From Maridesulfovibrio sp. (GTDB lineage Bacteria; Desulfobacterota; Desulfovibrionia; Desulfovibrionales; Desulfovibrionaceae), in assembly GCF_963677005.1 (NCBI RefSeq), contig NZ_OY781616.1, positions 3,830,501 to 3,894,500 of the forward strand: a DNA stretch of 64,000 bases. The letters run 5' to 3'. Below, in pieces: positions 62,014-64,000 of the stretch (within the stretch, counting starts at the first letter, position 1; every line of letters begins with the position of its first letter). The position numbers and the translations under genes are program-made. The notes beneath the pieces are model-generated. The model had not been told where the DNA came from, made no database searches, and saw only the letters and a list, made by a program, of their open reading frames with translations.

Positions 62014-63138
62014 GTGGCTGTAAGCATCAACCATAATAGCATGGCGGCCAATACAGCGAGATGTCTTGGCAATCAATACAAAGACTTGGGCACATCAACC
62101 CGCAAACTGTCTTCCGGGTTGAGGGTTGAAACTGCTGCGGATGATGCTGCCGGATTGGCCATCCGAGAACTTATGAGGTCGGATATTTCAGCCCTCAGAC
62201 AGGGCATACGCAATGCGAACGACGCCATCTCAGCCATCCAGACGGCCGACGGGGCTCTGCAGGTTATTGATGAGAAACTGATCAGGATGAAAGAGCTGGC
62301 CGAGCAGGCGGCTACCGGTACATATACTTCCGATCAGCGTATGCTCATAAATTCCGAATACCAGATTATGGCCGATGAAATAACGCGCATCGCCAACTCA
62401 ACAGATTTTAACGGGATAAGTCTGCTGAACGGCAATCTGGATGGCCTGCAAGCTCTGACCGTACATTTCGGAAGTGGAAACGACTGTTCCGAGGACTACT
62501 ATTCCATACAAATCAGTGCGGTAACCGCCAGTTCACTGGGGATTGGCTCCTCACTGACGAACCTTACCTCCTCCGAAATAGCTCAACTCAATGGGGTCAC
62601 ATATTTTTACGATTTAACATGGGATACCGGAGACGGGTATTATGTAACCAGTCCGGCTGAGGTAAAGGATACTTTTGCTTACGGCTCAACCTGCCAGGTG
62701 TACTGGGATGGAAGCAATTCCTTTTGGGTCGTGGGGCAGGATGACACCGGAACCAACCGGGTTTTCGCATATCAGGCAGGCTCTCCCATGGCGACTTATA
62801 TCGGCGAAGGCGGACTGACAGTTACTTCCGGAAACCCTGCGACCATTTCAACGCAGGATGCTGCCCAGCAGGCGTTGGGTATTATTGACAATGCGATTAT
62901 TTCCAAGGACAAAATCCGCGCAAGTCTGGGGGCTCTGGAAAACCGTCTTGAAGCAACGGTAGACAACCTCTCCCAGCAGGCCGAAAACCTGCAGGCTGCG
63001 GAATCCAGAATATCTGACACAGATGTGTCCACGGAAATGGCCCGATTCGTCAGGAGCAATATTGTCTCACAAAGTGCCGTTGCAATGCTTGCACAGGCCA
63101 ACAACGTGCCGCAAATGGTCTTAAACCTTATAGGCTGA
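62014..63138 (+). CDS. flagellin
   Basis: This 374-residue filament subunit has conserved ends. The N-terminal D0/D1 part is SINHNSMAANTARCLGNQYK, KLSSGLRVETAADDAAGLAI and NDAISAIQTADGALQVIDE. The C-terminal D1/D0 part is IRASLGALENRLEATVDNLS, ESRISDTDVSTEMARFVRSN and IVSQSAVAMLAQANNVPQMV. The middle (about 145-285) is variable. It starts at GTG 62014 with GGGGGAGG seven bases upstream. It is assembled by the flagellar export system; no other flagellar gene is in the window. Confidence 0.97.
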   Translation: MAVSINHNSMAANTARCLGNQYKDLGTSTRKLSSGLRVETAADDAAGLAIRELMRSDISALRQGIRNANDAISAIQTADGALQVIDEKLIRMKELAEQAATGTYTSDQRMLINSEYQIMADEITRIANSTDFNGISLLNGNLDGLQALTVHFGSGNDCSEDYYSIQISAVTASSLGIGSSLTNLTSSEIAQLNGVTYFYDLTWDTGDGYYVTSPAEVKDTFAYGSTCQVYWDGSNSFWVVGQDDTGTNRVFAYQAGSPMATYIGEGGLTVTSGNPATISTQDAAQQALGIIDNAIISKDKIRASLGALENRLEATVDNLSQQAENLQAAESRISDTDVSTEMARFVRSNIVSQSAVAMLAQANNVPQMVLNLIG

Positions 63139-63209
63139 TAAATTTTATACAGAATCAGCAAGCCGTCCTCGTGCTTCTATTGAGTTTGGCAACGGTGCTC
63201 AGGAGCAAT

Positions 63210-64000
63210 TCAGCTGTCGGTTTTCATCTGCTCAATAATTGATTTCAACTGCTGAGCCTGTGCGGCCAGGTCCATTACTGCCTGGGATGACTGGCGCATG
63301 GCATCGCTTGTCTCGGTAGCGATATGGTTGATTTCATCAACGGCACGGTTGATTTCCTCGGATGTTGCGGACTGTTCCTCGCAGGCTGTTGCTATTCCGC
63401 GAATCTGATCCGAAACATGATCGTTCAGAGCAAGGATTTCGTTCAAGGAGCTTCCCGCGTTGTCCGCCATGCCGGATACAGAGTTTATTTCCTTAACCGT
63501 GCTTACACATTGTTTTATGCTTTCTTTGGTTCCGCGTTGAATTTCCGAAATAGTCTTTTCCACCTCATTGGTGGCACTCATTGTGTTCTCTGCCAATTTA
63601 CGGACTTCATCGGCTACAACAGCGAATCCTCGTCCGGCCTCTCCAGCGCGGGCGGCCTCAATTGCCGCATTGAGGGCCAGTAGGTTGGTCTGGTCTGCAA
63701 TATCGGAGATAACTTCAATTATCTGCCCGATCTTTTCAGCGCTCACTCCAAGCGACTCCATGTCCTTTTCCAGTTCGGCAGAATGGTTAAGAACTTTGCC
63801 TATTCCGCTTACCATGGTGGTTATGACATTTGCCCCTTCTGTGGCGGTCTGCTTTGCTTCATTGGCAGTCCCGGAGGCTTCGCCGGAATTTTTGGCAACT
63901 TCAAGGACCGTAGCATTCATTTCTTCCATTGCAGTGGCTGTTTCGCTGGTTCGTTGACTTTGTACTTCCGATCCGGCGGAGGACTGTTCAATCTGTGCCG
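63210..64000 (-). CDS. methyl-accepting chemotaxis protein, C-terminal part (cut by window edge)
   Basis: The open frame continues past the window end, so only the C-terminal 262 residues are seen. They are a chemoreceptor signalling domain: long coiled coil, the hairpin tip [20 protein letters not shown] followed by [18 protein letters not shown], and methylation-type heptads. The C-terminal segment [20 protein letters not shown] follows. The sensor half and any membrane helices lie beyond 64000. It converges on flagellin with about 70 bases between. Confidence 0.96.
   Translation of the reverse strand, partial: AQIEQSSAGSEVQSQRTSETATAMEEMNATVLEVAKNSGEASGTANEAKQTATEGANVITTMVSGIGKVLNHSAELEKDMESLGVSAEKIGQIIEVISDIADQTNLLALNAAIEAARAGEAGRGFAVVADEVRKLAENTMSATNEVEKTISEIQRGTKESIKQCVSTVKEINSVSGMADNAGSSLNEILALNDHVSDQIRGIATACEEQSATSEEINRAVDEINHIATETSDAMRQSSQAVMDLAAQAQQLKSIIEQMKTDS

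Overview
This window looks like chromosomal DNA of a motile, probably marine sulfate-reducing bacterium of the Desulfovibrionaceae (Desulfovibrio or Maridesulfovibrio type). That placement is an inference. It rests on Desulfovibrio-like small proteins, a carboxyspermidine-type polyamine operon, several radical SAM and Mo/W-cofactor genes, a likely selenoprotein, and genes for an N-acetyl-beta-lysine osmolyte. No rRNA, tRNA, transposase, integrase, plasmid origin or CRISPR array was seen. Nearly all of it is ordinary single-copy coding sequence on both strands, separated by clear hairpin terminators and a few copies of a family of extragenic repeats.

Layout. 1-8.8 kb: a PAS/GAF histidine kinase with an NtrC-type sigma-54 activator, a secreted protein, a five-EF-hand protein, an Fe-alcohol dehydrogenase with a TSCPD protein, and a SPASM-type radical SAM protein. 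8.8-14.9 kb: a glycerol regulon (glpR, glpD, glpF, glpK) with candidate GlpR sites. 15.2-20.5 kb: molybdopterin genes (mobB, two moeA-type genes, an LpdD-like gene) and argB, with a 6S RNA gene upstream. 21.6-25.5 kb: a PilZ protein, an MFS pump, a K+ channel and an orphan coil-rich protein. 26-29.1 kb: rplU-rpmA-obg-proB. 29.2-32.3 kb: one 1044-residue radical SAM/methyltransferase/DUF5714 fusion. 32.6-38.1 kb: speA, carboxynorspermidine dehydrogenase, nspC and speB, making putrescine and spermidine from arginine. 38.4-41.6 kb: a run of redox and sulfur-type genes on the minus strand, including a UGA-interrupted 77-codon gene with a SECIS-like hairpin. 42.4-43.1 kb: a SAM-I riboswitch with promoter and terminator upstream of an uncharacterised small gene. 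43.2-47 kb: a small HTH protein and a tetR-emrA-emrB efflux operon with a palindromic operator. 47.2-50.7 kb: an hpnA-like epimerase, a YitT protein and a PAS-LuxR regulator. 51-55.4 kb: an amino-acid ABC transporter with ablA (lysine 2,3-aminomutase) and ablB. 55.4-64 kb: a small Sm-like protein, MscS channel, exported-looking proline dehydrogenase, orphan Nif11-type precursor peptide, periplasmic binding protein, flagellin, and the 3' part of a chemoreceptor.

How it fits together. Several blocks bear on osmotic life in salty water: glycerol uptake, acetyl-beta-lysine synthesis, MscS, the K+ channel, and proline synthesis and breakdown. The most unusual items are the UGA-containing TusA-like gene (40189-40422, minus), the orphan Nif11-type peptide (60013-60234), the three-domain radical SAM fusion (29211-32345, minus) and the SAM-I riboswitch controlling an unknown gene.
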